From Sepiola atlantica (taxonomy: Eukaryota > Mollusca > Cephalopoda > Sepiida > Sepiolidae): 64,000 bases of DNA. Numbering within the stretch: the first letter of the stretch is position 1; every line of letters starts with the position of its first letter. Where the stretch lies: positions 69,358,803 through 69,422,802 of the forward strand of contig OY744546.1 in NCBI GenBank assembly GCA_963556195.1, given 5' to 3'. A program made the position numbers and the translations under genes. The notes below the pieces were generated by a model. The model was not told the origin of the DNA. It searched no databases and worked only from the letters and a program-made list of their open reading frames with translations. Positions 57,901 through 59,600 of the stretch are shown here, piece after piece.

Positions 57901-58430
57901 ATCATAGGTAAGTAGACAAATATCTCTTCTCGACGTAGGTTAAACTCACTTGTTGCATATTTATTTTTATAACCCCGTTCTCGTTAGTTTTTTGGACCCC
58001 GTCCGCGACTGTACTGATCATTCTGAAAGATACCCCCCAATACTTCTACCCGATCACGGTTGACGGAACGAGAACAATCCACCCACTTGGATTAAATAAA
58101 GGGTTGTTCGAGGTTCTATATAGTTCGCGGGTTCAACAAAGATTACCAAGTTCGCAAAGATGCGCCTGAAGAAGTTCGGGGTTACATCGGCCGAAACGTC
58201 GTGAATATAACAACCAAGATGAGAATAGTAGTCCGAATAAATCTAGAAAATAAATCATTATCTCAAAAATTCCGAAACATGATATAAATTGGTGGAGGAA
58301 ATTATCATATACGAACCTTTTTCTTCCCCGGATGAAGTGACCACAATGATTTCCCTTCAAAATCTCCTACGGGTTCCCCAAGATCGTAATTGAAGTCCTT
58401 AACGGGATCCCGAGCGAAAAAGGACCACAT
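1423..58430 (-). CDS. SCYL1: SCYL1 (N-terminal kinase-like protein), 15 exons, 3' end off window
   Basis: SCY1-like pseudokinase 1, a cytoplasmic protein of the Golgi/COPI retrograde route. Fifteen exons read on the minus strand join in frame at GT-AG sites: 58430-58317, 52735-52676, 42943-42863, 30274-30152, 27332-27127, 24579-24489, 23066-22911, 21281-21123, 18762-18655, 17201-17088, 11745-11653, 10214-10152, 9346-9158, 7323-7248, 1617-1423. The product starts [10 protein letters not shown] as SCYL1 does. A kinase-like domain (about residues 15-275) lacks catalytic motifs: the HRD position reads CHNN and the DFG position LGG, as in the family. HEAT-type helices follow (about 280-545), then the conserved [17 protein letters not shown] block. 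About 609 residues are seen; vertebrate SCYL1 has about 800, so the C-terminal tail with the COPI-binding end is outside. The join of exons 5 and 6 is uncertain. Identity is from recalled family sequence, not a search. Confidence 0.93.
1757..4475. repeat. 25-bp minisatellite, about 108 copies
   Basis: Unit GATGGTCATAAAGATGTAAA plus AGAAT, 2.7 kb long, in the SCYL1 intron between exons 15 and 14. Variants differ at GATGG/GATAG/CATGG and AGAAT/AGAAAT. Rare variants recur: GTACAAGAATGATGATC at 2401 and 3279; GATCTTAAAAAAATTATGG at 1998 and 3904. Blocks of many units have therefore been duplicated as wholes. Confidence 0.97.
4476..5172. other. Unassigned; holds one copy of a dispersed repeat
   Basis: 4556-4660 resembles 5990-6115 in the same orientation (both share ATATGTAAATTTCTTGTCA). 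No coding signal seen. Confidence 0.5.
5173..5499 (-). mobile_element. U2-snRNA-headed SINE, copy 1 (short form, 5'-truncated)
   Basis: Tail at the low end (ATTGATTTACTCCTCTCC), truncated U2 head at the high end (TACTACACTTTGATCTTAG). Lacks the roughly 40-bp GCCAG...CTGGC module. TAGTGTA occurs at both ends (5166-5172 and 5497-5503), a possible short target duplication. Confidence 0.85.
5528..5788. repeat. 26-bp tandem repeat, 10 near-identical copies
   Basis: Unit starts TTGGACTGATATCAGAATTA and ends ACTCCC. The first copy is at 5528 and the tenth at 5762. Degenerate flanking units follow to about 5850. Confidence 0.97.
6240..6600. repeat. Duplicated unit of about 165 bp
   Basis: CTGAAACTTGGCCAAAATGT occurs at 6295 and 6459, with similar flanks (TTCGCGCCC-CAGGGGTCAAA). 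Two diverged tandem units, non-coding. Confidence 0.75.
6601..7247. other. Unassigned intronic stretch
   Basis: A B-box-like GGTTCGAGTCT lies on the minus strand near 6715, with no matching A box. Otherwise nothing recognised. Confidence 0.35.
7248..7323 (-). CDS. SCYL1: SCYL1 exon 14
   Basis: 76 bases: [19 protein letters not shown] to EY plus one base of the next codon. Acceptor TTTAAACAG, donor TATG|GTAATT. It joins exon 15 to form GAG (E). Confidence 0.94.
7324..9157. other. SCYL1 intron 13-14, mostly unassigned
   Basis: AT-rich. 8338-8410 matches 24318-24385: both carry an AAAATTCC...GGAATTTTCC-type inverted pair around CTTAACTAA. Molluscan-type GGGAGATAA motifs occur near 7705 and 7865. 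No exon found. Confidence 0.4.
9158..9346 (-). CDS. SCYL1: SCYL1 exon 13
   Basis: 63 codons with [20 protein letters not shown] and [10 protein letters not shown], between CGAACAG and CAG|GTAGGT. Phase 0 on both sides. Confidence 0.95.
9356..9735. repeat. A/T-rich tandem repeat, about 50-57 bp, 6-7 copies
   Basis: Repeats of AAATAGTAAGGGGTAATTTT followed by TTTTCCT and an A run. Copy length varies with the homopolymers. It begins right at the polypyrimidine side of exon 13. Confidence 0.85.
10152..10214 (-). CDS. SCYL1: SCYL1 exon 12
   Basis: 21 codons, [20 protein letters not shown] plus Q, between TTCACCAG and CAG|GTGGGA. The TTVCLGKI motif is typical of SCYL1 HEAT repeats. Confidence 0.95.
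10266..10795. repeat. 20-bp AT-rich tandem repeat
   Basis: Unit GAAAATTATAAAACATTTTT alternates with variant ACAACAATTATAAAACATTT, about 26 units in the intron between exons 12 and 11. Confidence 0.95.
11110..11491 (+). mobile_element. U2-snRNA-headed SINE, copy 2 (long form)
   Basis: Head TCTCGGCCTTTTGG, then GTGTAGTATCTGTTC. The body has the hairpin modules and contains the 40-bp module (GGCCAAAGTGCTCACC...GCTGGC). Tail GGTAAATAAA. The head has a change at GGATAGGG, where other copies read GGCTAAG. Confidence 0.93.
11653..11745 (-). CDS. SCYL1: SCYL1 exon 11
   Basis: 31 codons with [19 protein letters not shown], donor CAG|GTAAGT. The acceptor TCTGTAG is preceded by an uninterrupted run of about 41 T on the coding strand. 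This splice-site region is the first unit of a tandem triplication further upstream in the intron. Confidence 0.95.
12089..13419 (-). mobile_element. Tc1/mariner element, DD41D type, apparently intact
   Basis: 1331 bp with perfect 28-bp terminal inverted repeats beginning CAGGGTGTTTCAAAAGTCTT. TA at 12087-12088 and 13420-13421 is the target duplication. Unit 1 of the surrounding tandem repeat keeps the empty site with a single TA at 11903-11904. The single transposase frame has no stop, so the insertion looks young. Confidence 0.97.
12209..13267 (-). CDS. Mariner-like transposase, DD41D
   Basis: 352 residues from ATG at 13267; an upstream in-frame ATG at 13327 would add 20 residues but lies outside the conserved start [10 protein letters not shown]. 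The N-terminal part is a DUF4817-like helix-turn-helix region (residues about 1-110). The catalytic triad is D153 (FSDEATF), D241 (FQQDGAPPH) and D283 ([16 protein letters not shown]). Exactly 41 residues separate the second and third D, which fits the DD41D (Visitor-like) group rather than DD34D mariner. It cuts and pastes its own element at TA. Intact frame plus identical ends suggests recent activity. Confidence 0.95.
   Translation of the reverse strand: MAFSKQDKAFCVLQFAKTESWTCVQRAFRRKFKKEAPEKKSIVRWHAKFVKDGCLCPSKRTGSPSTSEDAVEQVRTAFQRSPRKSVRRACRELQLAPATVWRVLRKRLQMVPYKLKLVQKLKDTDKPLRRDFCIAMQEKLEDNGFDDRLVFSDEATFHLNGKVNKHNTRIWGTENPHELLEHERDSPKVNVFCAISKKGVYGPFFCEEETITGESYLNMLEDWLMALLEQAESDDFIFQQDGAPPHWSLRVRQFLNTRLPGRWIGRSGRGDDVLMPWPPRSPDLTPCDFFLWGFVKQQVYVPPLPKDIDELKARVTAVVGTIDVKMLERVWQEMDYRLDVCRVTNGAHIEQL
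13702..13799. repeat. Near-perfect hairpin with about 48-bp arms
   Basis: Arms GGCTTTCTAAATAATAACG / CGTTATTATTTAGAAAGCC extend outward through CCCTTCCCC / GGGGAAGGG-type blocks. The centre is AACGTT at 13748-13753. Confidence 0.93.
13850..14935. repeat. 215-bp tandem repeat, 5 copies
   Basis: TGACAAACAGACGAATTC at 13981, 14194, 14411, 14624 and 14843 (spacing 213-219). Confidence 0.95.
15014..16019. other. Unassigned intronic stretch
   Basis: AT-rich with no repeat array and no exon recognised. Confidence 0.4.
16020..16830. repeat. 150-bp tandem repeat, about 5 copies with alternating variants
   Basis: ATCACTTGGTTTAAAAAAAA recurs at about 16179, 16330, 16477, 16628 and 16776. Units alternate GCGGATTATCAACAAC and GCAGATTATCAATAAA, pointing to a 300-bp dimer as the amplified unit. 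Confidence 0.93.
17088..17201 (-). CDS. SCYL1: SCYL1 exon 10
   Basis: 38 codons with [20 protein letters not shown], between TTGTAG and AAA|GTAAGC. HEAT-repeat region. Confidence 0.95.
17333..17775. repeat. AT microsatellites with inverted AT-rich blocks
   Basis: (AT)n runs at about 17418-17450, 17548-17574 and 17738-17772. AATTTATTGTATACAG occurs directly at about 17380 and 17607 and inverted (CTGTATACAATAAATTGGTT) at about 17692. The inverted pair at 17585-17720 lies beside the hammerhead at 17805. Confidence 0.85.
17805..17845 (-). ncRNA. Hammerhead ribozyme motif (type I, minimal)
   Basis: On the minus strand all parts are present in order: stem I CTACA paired with TGTAG; core CTGAAGA; stem II GAGC/GCTC with loop AATAA; core GAAAC; loop GAC; cleavage triplet GTC. 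41 nt. Hammerheads with a very short stem III are known from Penelope-like retroelements; the neighbouring sequence (17846-18000) is probably such a relic. Cleavage activity is inferred from the fold only. Confidence 0.85.
18364..18565 (-). mobile_element. RTE-like LINE 3' end
   Basis: On the minus strand [20 protein letters not shown] then a W(R)GRLRFRD end and stop, followed by a 3' UTR and a (GAT)n tail at 18364-18375. A 73-base piece of this UTR and tail is repeated at 33991-34065. Confidence 0.8.
18655..18762 (-). CDS. SCYL1: SCYL1 exon 9
   Basis: 36 codons, [20 protein letters not shown] to RVKLLQQ, between ATGCAG and CAA|GTAAGT. HEAT-repeat region. Confidence 0.95.
18826..19140 (+). 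repeat. Start of a dispersed repeat with GCTACCCGGCGTTGC
   Basis: ACTAGCAGGGCTACCCGGCG at 18828. Diverged relatives at 9820-9850 and 49455-49480. The likely other end type (CAGACAGACAGACGCCGCTC near 24437, with an adjacent ATTATTATAGATGA) is seen elsewhere. Class not determined. Confidence 0.55.
19208..19257. repeat. (CA)n microsatellite, about 25 units
   Basis: Pure CA run; a second short run lies at about 20079-20098. Confidence 0.97.
19300..19715 (+). mobile_element. RTE-like LINE 3' end with (GAT)n tail
   Basis: Shares with the relic at 28700-28800/29150-29200 the order AAAACCTGG, GATCGGAC, GTGA(G/A)A(C/T)GTT, then CAGCAT-TT and (C)AAAACC(G/A)GATGA. Ends in (GAT)n at 19652-19714. Coding frames are broken. 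Confidence 0.65.
20492..20645. repeat. Tandem duplication, 69-bp unit, 2.2 copies
   Basis: ACTGCACTAGATCCAACACT appears twice (20498 and 20567), followed by a third partial ACACTAAAACTGCACTA. Confidence 0.93.
20808..21113. repeat. 300-base polypurine tract
   Basis: Almost only A and G on the plus strand; polypyrimidine in the SCYL1 transcript, directly after the exon 8 donor. It creates long Lys-rich and Phe-rich false frames. Confidence 0.95.
21123..21281 (-). CDS. SCYL1: SCYL1 exon 8
   Basis: 53 codons with [20 protein letters not shown] and LAPLFK, between CTTCAG and AAG|GTAAAA. First HEAT-type repeat. A 300-base polypurine/polypyrimidine tract begins directly after the donor. Confidence 0.95.
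21465..22160. repeat. Diverged tandem duplication, about 355-bp unit
   Basis: ACAGAATGAAAT, TAAATCTATGCA, GATTAACAATTT/AAATTAACAATTT and TGGAGACTTCT occur in the same order at about 21500-21805 and 21860-22160. No coding sense. Confidence 0.75.
22161..22910. other. Unassigned; ends in a long T-rich tract
   Basis: 22800-22905 is T-rich with scattered C, on the donor side of exon 7. No element recognised. Confidence 0.4.
22911..23066 (-). CDS. SCYL1: SCYL1 exon 7
   Basis: 52 codons, [20 protein letters not shown] to FLEEIQ, between TTTTCAG and CAA|GTAAGT. End of the pseudokinase domain and start of the helical region. Confidence 0.95.
23115..23150. repeat. Interstitial TTAGGG-like repeat
   Basis: GGGTTAGGGTTAGGGTTA and degenerate units. 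Similar short tracts at 31865-31882, 41981-41997 and 60085-60103. Confidence 0.85.
23860..24245. repeat. 77-bp tandem repeat, 5 copies
   Basis: AAGTATAAGTCCTAGTACTG recurs every 75-77 bases, after ATGCCCCAAA or diverged ATGTTTCAAA. Confidence 0.95.
24489..24579 (-). CDS. SCYL1: SCYL1 exon 6
   Basis: One base plus 30 codons: [19 protein letters not shown] to LGK, between TTTTCAG and AAA|GTAAGT. C-lobe helix of the pseudokinase. Confidence 0.94.
24645..25045. mobile_element. U2-headed SINE, copy 3: inverted (head-to-head) rearranged insertion
   Basis: A plus-strand head and body run from 24656 to about 24916. They are followed without a tail by a minus-strand H1 and head from about 24917 to 25037. 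A scrap of minus-strand tail (ATTGATTTA) lies at 24645-24653. GATGCGAGT flanks the whole at 24636-24644 and 25046-25054, so it entered as one event. Lacks the 40-bp module. Confidence 0.9.
25271..25652. mobile_element. Fold-back (hairpin) element, 382 bp
   Basis: Arms of about 175 bp: AAATATGTGGTGCGTTTGTG and GACGTGAAAAGAA near 25313-25350 are matched inverted at 25580-25615. Each arm contains two diverged sub-repeats (TGTGGT-CG-T-TGA). Outer ends GATGATTAATTTGAAGAAAT / rc GATGATCGATTTGAAGAAAT. Non-coding. Confidence 0.85.
25653..27126. other. SCYL1 intron 5-6, mostly unassigned
   Basis: A (CAT)n run at 26416-26442. If the exon 5/6 junction lacks a short exon, it should be here or just left, on the minus strand, ending in TG|GT. 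None was convincing. Confidence 0.35.
27127..27332 (-). CDS. SCYL1: SCYL1 exon 5 (3' boundary uncertain)
   Basis: Acceptor TATTTCAG at 27333. Encodes [18 protein letters not shown], then [13 protein letters not shown] and VYDPPEK. The HRD and DFG motifs are replaced, so the kinase fold is inactive. No strong donor follows. GG|GTCAGC at 27126 keeps frame with exon 6 but loses the tryptophan of the family's KWSADMW motif; a missed short exon ending in TG would restore it. Confidence 0.82.
27562..27660. repeat. 50-bp tandem duplication, purine-rich
   Basis: GAGACAGATACAGACATAGG at 27562 and 27612. Confidence 0.93.
28240..28803 (+). mobile_element. RTE-like LINE relic, split by a U2-headed SINE
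   Basis: Broken frames read [53 protein letters not shown] and [20 protein letters not shown], the usual order at the end of an RTE reverse transcriptase. The 3' end resumes at 29146-29200 (CAGCACCTTGAATATCAAAA, then GATGA repeats) after the SINE. Confidence 0.78.
28804..29145 (+). mobile_element. U2-snRNA-headed SINE, copy 4 (short form, best preserved)
   Basis: Head CTTGGCCTTTTGGCTAAGAT then GTGTAGTATCTGTTC, matching the first stem-loop and branch-site-binding segment of U2 snRNA. Hairpins follow: CCCATAGACTGG/CCGGTCTATGGG-type, CTCCCC/GGGGAG, AGTAAG/CTTACT, CCCC/GGGG, ATCTTACT/AGTAAGAT, ACTCCT/AGGAGT. Tail TAAATCAAT. Lacks the 40-bp module. Inserted in an RTE relic. Confidence 0.95.
29371..30048. 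mobile_element. Non-autonomous inverted-repeat DNA element, 678 bp
   Basis: Left end GGACCAAATGAATTTAAGGC, right end rc GGATCAAATGGATTTGAGGC. Both continue ACCCTAGA and then ACACATTTTG and an ACACCA block. The interior is AT-rich with no ORF. The right arm carries a T run and a G run. Target duplication not clear. Confidence 0.8.
30152..30274 (-). CDS. SCYL1: SCYL1 exon 4
   Basis: 41 codons, [15 protein letters not shown] through ISWGIHQIV, between TTCTAG and GTG|GTAAGT. N-lobe to C-lobe hinge region of the pseudokinase domain. Confidence 0.94.
30780..30960 (-). mobile_element. Penelope-like terminal sequence (single copy)
   Basis: Same family as the arms at 54355-54534: GGATGTTTTTTAT, CATCAACGTTTCGTCTTTAT, AAGACTTC-TCAGGAT and ATCATGCAAG/GTCATGCAAG in the same order. 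Confidence 0.7.
30830..30872 (-). ncRNA. Hammerhead-like motif
   Basis: Minus strand: TCATC, CTGAGGA, AGTC...GAC, GAAAC, GTT, GATGA. Stem I TCATC/GATGA is perfect. An extra A precedes stem II, and stem III has no loop, so it may act only as a dimer or be inactive. Confidence 0.6.
30961..31978. other. Unassigned intronic stretch
   Basis: No exon or recognised element. A short TTAGGG-like tract at 31865. Confidence 0.4.
31979..32350 (-). mobile_element. U2-snRNA-headed SINE, copy 5 (long form)
   Basis: Tail TATTTATTTACTCCTCTCC at the low end, head GATCTTAGCCAAAAGGCCAAG at the high end (20 of 21 shared with U2 complement). Contains the 40-bp module (AAGCCAGCTGGTGAGCACTC). Confidence 0.93.
32351..32960. 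other. Unassigned intronic stretch
   Basis: No recognised gene or repeat. Confidence 0.4.
33060..33600. mobile_element. Inverted dimer of a Penelope-like repeat in an (AT)n context
   Basis: Arms 33060-33270 and about 33291-33509 are about 95% alike (CTGCTACACTGGCATGTCGA, GGTGAAGTCCAGGAGGAATG inverted). The spacer is about 20 bases. The right side adds a tail (TTATTGAGCACTTTT, CCCGGTTTGATT, CCTGGATTACT) that runs into (TA)n. (AT)n also lies left at 33000-33020. The same tail is at 54090-54180 and, diverged, at 52350-52400. Confidence 0.8.
33585..34165. repeat. (TA)n/(GATA)n microsatellite with a retroelement tail inserted
   Basis: Long TA runs with GAGA patches. 33991-34065 interrupts with a 73-base copy of the LINE 3' UTR and (CAT)n tail also found at 18364-18437. 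Confidence 0.93.
34166..35009. other. Unassigned intronic stretch
   Basis: No exon or element recognised. Confidence 0.4.
35010..35552 (+). mobile_element. LTR of a Gypsy-like retrotransposon (543 bp)
   Basis: Starts TGTAGCAGTTACCTCC and ends ATCCCAACA. TATA-like ATTATAAAAACC near 35124, polyadenylation signal AATAAA near 35432. The following TTTGTGACCC resembles a primer-binding site directly after the LTR. No gag/pol follows, so this is a 5' remnant. Confidence 0.75.
35580..35665 (+). repeat. Old fragment of the U2-headed SINE body
   Basis: GCGCTGGCTATTCAATCCCC and TTGTGTCACATCTTCTGG match the module-plus-tail part of the SINE with many changes. Confidence 0.6.
35791..36120 (+). mobile_element. 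U2-snRNA-headed SINE, copy 6 (long form, first hairpin deleted)
   Basis: Most complete head: CTCGGCCTTTTGG-type, then GTGTAGTATCTGTTC. The hairpin CCCATAGACTGG...GGTCTATGGG is cleanly absent (GATACTGCACGCCTGTCCTG). Contains the 40-bp module. Tail TAAATAAATA. A roughly 50-bp host sequence (GTACAATTAG-ACTT ... TGTATTAATTGAT) occurs on both sides (35735-35783 and 36170-36209). Confidence 0.93.
36503..36907 (-). pseudogene. C-terminal fragment of a LINE pol (I/Jockey-like)
   Basis: 135 codons open on the minus strand. [34 protein letters not shown], then [17 protein letters not shown] (a C-x2-C...H-x4-C knuckle) match the region after RT/RNase H in I- and Jockey-like LINEs. No RT precedes it, so it is a 5'-truncated copy. 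Confidence 0.85.
37240..37745 (+). mobile_element. RTE-like LINE 3' end
   Basis: [20 protein letters not shown], then [20 protein letters not shown] and a RTVKVAG-VHRGN end; frames are interrupted. The (CAT)n and 'tgctggcatg' 3' part follows (37670-37900). The empty equivalent of the TTAA site used at 43418 is here, at about 37457-37467. Confidence 0.82.
38177..38507 (-). mobile_element. U2-snRNA-headed SINE, copy 7 (short form)
   Basis: Perfect 12-bp target duplication AGTGGGTTGAGT at 38165-38176 and 38508-38519. The head is truncated after GATCTTAGCCA. Lacks the 40-bp module. Confidence 0.96.
38545..38710 (-). mobile_element. Non-LTR element 3' fragment (same family as 40202-40420)
   Basis: GGCTCAACAAGTATTTGTTT, GGAAGCAGC and GGAAAGAAACTTTG match the 40.2-kb copy in order. 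Frame broken. Confidence 0.6.
38711..39479. other. Unassigned; GA and G runs, AT-rich
   Basis: GA run at 38708-38745 and G runs near 38740 and 38812. Nothing else recognised. Confidence 0.4.
39480..39562 (+). mobile_element. RTE-like 3' tail with (GAT)n
   Basis: AACGCGTGTCAGCATGTAAA, ACGTTAAACCAAT and then (GAT)n. Complement of the tail seen at 43090-43160 and 51190-51250. Confidence 0.75.
40202..40420 (-). pseudogene. 3' coding end of a CR1/Jockey-like LINE
   Basis: Minus frame [20 protein letters not shown] then [20 protein letters not shown], the characteristic C-terminus of such pol proteins (FFPRTA-LWNSLP type, here with changes). Truncated copy. Confidence 0.8.
40540..41045. mobile_element. 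Fold-back repeat, copy 1
   Basis: TTTAATGTAAAATGATCCAG at 40551 is mirrored near 40920-40960 (GACCTGGAAATGGGGAATCC, TTGCATTAAATTTGTATTAA), with GGGCAGTTA / TGACTGCCC between. Same family as 59165-59600 and 60890-61300. Confidence 0.7.
41872..41947. repeat. 16-bp tandem repeat, about 5 copies
   Basis: Unit ATTACTCTTTGAAAAC. Confidence 0.95.
42000..42862. other. Unassigned intronic stretch
   Basis: 42100-42420 is GC-richer than its surroundings but gives no recognisable protein or RNA. Confidence 0.35.
42863..42943 (-). CDS. SCYL1: SCYL1 exon 3
   Basis: 27 codons containing [20 protein letters not shown], a SCYL1 signature. Acceptor TTTAAAG, donor GAG|GTTTGT. It sits between a 9.7-kb and a 12.6-kb intron. 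Confidence 0.95.
43418..44011. mobile_element. Non-autonomous inverted-repeat element, TTAA target (piggyBac-like target)
   Basis: 594 bp flanked by TTAA (43414-43417 and 44012-44015). The ends read AGTAGGGGTGGGACGTAATG and rc AGTAGGGATGGGACGTAATG. The inverted arms extend more than 100 bp (GATTCATGCGAGTAGTATTT, AACACTAAACAATCAAACAT inverted at 43890-43985). The related LINE copy at 37457-37467 has the uninterrupted site with one TTAA. No transposase. Confidence 0.92.
43421..43580. repeat. Five tandem copies of the element's own 32-bp terminus
   Basis: AGGGGTGGGACGTAATGGGT starts at 43421, 43453, 43485, 43517 and 43549. The opposite end of the element has a single copy. Confidence 0.96.
44351..45044. 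other. Unassigned, with (AT)n at about 44707-44732 and G/C runs
   Basis: No exon or element recognised. Confidence 0.4.
45045..46015. repeat. AT-rich minisatellite, about 27-30-bp unit
   Basis: ATATAGAAGTATTATTATCA and (TTA)n variants for almost 1 kb. Unit length varies through the inner (TTA)n. Confidence 0.95.
46016..46370 (+). pseudogene. RTE-like LINE reverse transcriptase C-terminal relic
   Basis: Frames read [20 protein letters not shown], then [20 protein letters not shown] and RWQHFLSNS, the RTE motif 'LYG-E-W...[15 protein letters not shown]'. Stops and shifts break it. The minisatellite lies directly upstream. Confidence 0.85.
46660..47310. repeat. Tandem duplication, about 390-bp unit, diverged
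   Basis: ATTAAGAAAT-TTAG, CATAACTCAATCCCAG, GTATATTTTAGCATGTAT and TGTGTTATTAA occur in order in both halves. A third partial copy at 51965-52060. Confidence 0.8.
47697..48690. repeat. 21-bp minisatellite, about 47 copies
   Basis: Unit ATTAATTGATGTCTAATATT plus C or T. Because 21 is a multiple of three, a 363-codon frame ([14 protein letters not shown] repeats) stays open on the minus strand; this is a by-product, not a gene. Confidence 0.97.
48795..49137 (+). pseudogene. 3' end of a CR1/L2-like LINE with (ATTG)n tail
   Basis: Frame [20 protein letters not shown] then [20 protein letters not shown] is the classic pol C-terminus (WNSLP-EVV). A 3' UTR ends in AAATAAAATTGATTGATTGA. Confidence 0.85.
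49600..49974 (-). mobile_element. U2-snRNA-headed SINE, copy 8 (long form)
   Basis: Perfect 12-bp target duplication AAAGATAGAGTA at 49588-49599 and 49975-49986, so 375 bp is the full inserted length. The head ends GATCTTAGCCAAAAGGCCAA. Contains the 40-bp module (AAGCCAGCGCTCGACAGGTG). Confidence 0.97.
50535..51205. repeat. 27-bp minisatellite grown from a LINE (CAT)n tail
   Basis: Unit TTCAGTTTAAATACATCATC plus ATCATC. The last unit runs into the LINE 3' end at 51195. Confidence 0.95.
51195..51700 (-). mobile_element. RTE-like LINE 3' end
   Basis: Same 3' motif as at 37.7 and 43.1 kb (GTTTTACATGCTGGCATGTG; AACTTCCTCCCATGTTTTCC). Frame degraded. Confidence 0.75.
52230..52400. repeat. Hairpin with Penelope-like tail, diverged
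   Basis: Arms AAACATTATTGGCTACACGT / ACATATGTAGCCAATAATGTTT-type around 52282 as centre. Followed by TTATTGAGCACTATTGTATA, the tail seen at 33510 and 54090. Confidence 0.7.
52676..52735 (-). CDS. SCYL1: SCYL1 exon 2
   Basis: 20 codons ([20 protein letters not shown]) between acceptor TTACAG and donor CAG|GTAAGA. Phase 0 on both sides. Corresponds to the first strands of the pseudokinase N-lobe. Confidence 0.92.
53006..53595. mobile_element. Non-autonomous hAT-type element, 590 bp
   Basis: Perfect 8-bp target duplication TGTTAGAT (52998-53005, 53596-53603). The ends read CAGGGCCGGGCAACCTCCGG and rc CTGGGGCGGGCAACCTTTTC, with GGCCCGC blocks just inside, as in hAT families. No transposase. Confidence 0.92.
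53975..54200 (+). mobile_element. Penelope-like tail repeat (single copy) ending in (TA)n
   Basis: CCTGATGAGATCTCAGTTTA, ATCGATAACATCGACATGCC, TATTGAGCACTTTTTATAAA and CCTGGATTATTACC, then (TA)n. Same order as 33400-33600. Confidence 0.75.
54401..54443 (-). ncRNA. Hammerhead-like motif (left arm)
   Basis: Minus strand: ATATC, CTGATGA, AGTC...GAC, GAAAC, GTT, GATGT. Stem I ATATC/GATGT pairs with one G-U. Extra A before stem II. Confidence 0.6.
54805..54847 (+). ncRNA. Hammerhead-like motif (right arm)
   Basis: Mirror of the left-arm motif; one C-to-T-type change gives CTGATGA AATC, weakening stem II. Confidence 0.55.
55316..55359 (-). ncRNA. Degenerate hammerhead-like motif
   Basis: Minus strand GGTC...GACC stem II and GAAACGTT are kept, but the first core reads CTTGAAGG instead of CTGANGA. 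Probably inactive. Confidence 0.4.
56240..56320 (-). repeat. tRNA-like (SINE head-like) sequence in a palindrome arm
   Basis: Minus strand GGCCTAATGGTTAGAAGCGG and GGTTCAATCC look like A- and B-box regions of a tRNA-derived sequence. A diverged inverted partner lies at 57025-57105. Confidence 0.45.
58162..58205 (+). ncRNA. Hammerhead-like motif
   Basis: Core CTGAAGA at 58166-58172 and GAAACGTC present, but stem II is weak and stem I pairs only about three bases. Confidence 0.45.
58317..58430 (-). CDS. SCYL1: SCYL1 exon 1 (start codon)
   Basis: 38 codons from ATG at 58430-58428 to donor AAAAAG|GTTCGT. The N-terminus [20 protein letters not shown] matches the conserved SCYL1 start, which fixes the start codon. 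Phase 0 at the donor. Overlaps no repeat, but the fold-back block ends only about 100 bp downstream in the first intron. Confidence 0.93.
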
Positions 58431-59164
58431 AATAATAATGACAACATCAACAACAACAATCCAATCAAGTAGAAGAACAATAACTTGTTGTCTTTTCTGA
58501 TTTCGTCAGGGGTTCTTTTGTTTTTTGTTTTTAAGAAAAGAAAAAAAAACGGGGAAGAATTATTGCTCCCTATTCATAAAAAAACGCTAACAAAGTAAGA
58601 AAAACAGTCAAAGAAAATAAGTGTTCATATCACAGTTGGTTGCGTGTCAACGTCTGACCGGAAAGCGGTGTACATTCATTTTAGTGCCCTAACTAAAAAG
58701 TGCCCGGTTGTCAATTGAAATATACAAACAAAATGTTGACATATATCTATGCTTTCAATTTCTAAAATAAATATTAATTGTTTTTATTTAGATTTACGAA
58801 GCGATATATAAATTATTTTTTTTATTATTATAAGAATTAAAAGAAACACATATTACATAGGACAAGTGTCGGAAGTGTGATTAAGGGGAGGTAAGCTATC
58901 AAATTAAATTCTGAAATTATTTAAAACTAACTTACAAGTTAGTTAAAAATCACGTAAAAAAAAATATGCTTCGCCAATGTTTGCACTAATATTTAAATAA
59001 AATTAGCAATTTTATTTTTTGTATTATTATAGATTAACACCCTCAGCTTAAAAAAACCCACTCTCAATGTTATTGTACTTATTTTTTAGACAATTACGTG
59101 TGAATACGCTGAAAAATTATATATATTTTTAGAATTTAGGGTGAGGGATCGATTTCTTATATAA
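58431..59164. promoter_or_regulatory. Probable SCYL1 5' flank
   Basis: Upstream of the SCYL1 start on the minus strand. A CCAAT-type ATTGG lies about 35 bases before ATG on the coding strand. No TATA box or other clear element; assignment is by position only. Confidence 0.3.
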
Positions 59165-59600
59165 ATTTAACGTAAAATGAACCTCTCTTTCCGGATCATT
59201 CTAGCGTTTGAAAGCAGTTAACAATTATTTTTTATTTTTTCTATTGGAGATAATTCTCTCCATTTCTTTTGGAAAGACGAGGTCTGCTTTTTAGGTTATT
59301 ACATGTAGTTGTAAGACCTTACCACTCGGACTTAGGGTTAGTGGTAAAAATTTTAGTTAACGGCTCTAAAAAGTTAGAATGACCGGGAAATGGGGGATCA
59401 TTCTACGTTAAATTTCTATACGAAACTGATTCCCCACTCTAAATTCTAAAATAATTGATTTTTTTTTTTAATTTTCTTCCTTTTTTTTTCTTCTTTTCGC
59501 CAGATTTTTTTAGGGTGTTCACACGTAATCGTCTAAAAAAAGGTAGAATCTCACTTCGGTGGGGCTGATTTAACTGAGGGTGTTACGTATTTACCTAATT
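59165..59600. mobile_element. Fold-back repeat, copy 2
   Basis: ATTTAACGTAAAATGAACCT at 59166 pairs with TCATTCTACGTTAAATTTCT near 59399. GATCATTCTAGCGTTTG pairs with AAAAGTTAGAATGACC. A shared right part (CACGTAATCGTCTAAAA, GGTAGAATCT) also occurs at about 56895-56925 and 61225-61260. Confidence 0.75.

Larger units (their letters stand above)
55310..58215. mobile_element. Composite fold-back block: outer arms around three imperfect palindromes
   Basis: Outer arms 55310-55510 and 58030-58215 are inverted (CGTTTCGG-CGATGT, GATTGTTCTC-TTC, GGGTAGAAGTA). Within: palindrome A 55745-56070, B 56215-57110 and C 57120-58015. B pairs AAGGATTGAACCTTCA with TGAAGGTTCAATCTTTACT, and TACTATCACACCCATCGTAG with its complement. 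C has two alternating sub-arm pairs (TTGCAACAAGTGAAG, CAACAAATAAAAGTAACTG). It occupies the first SCYL1 intron beside exon 1. Confidence 0.8.
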
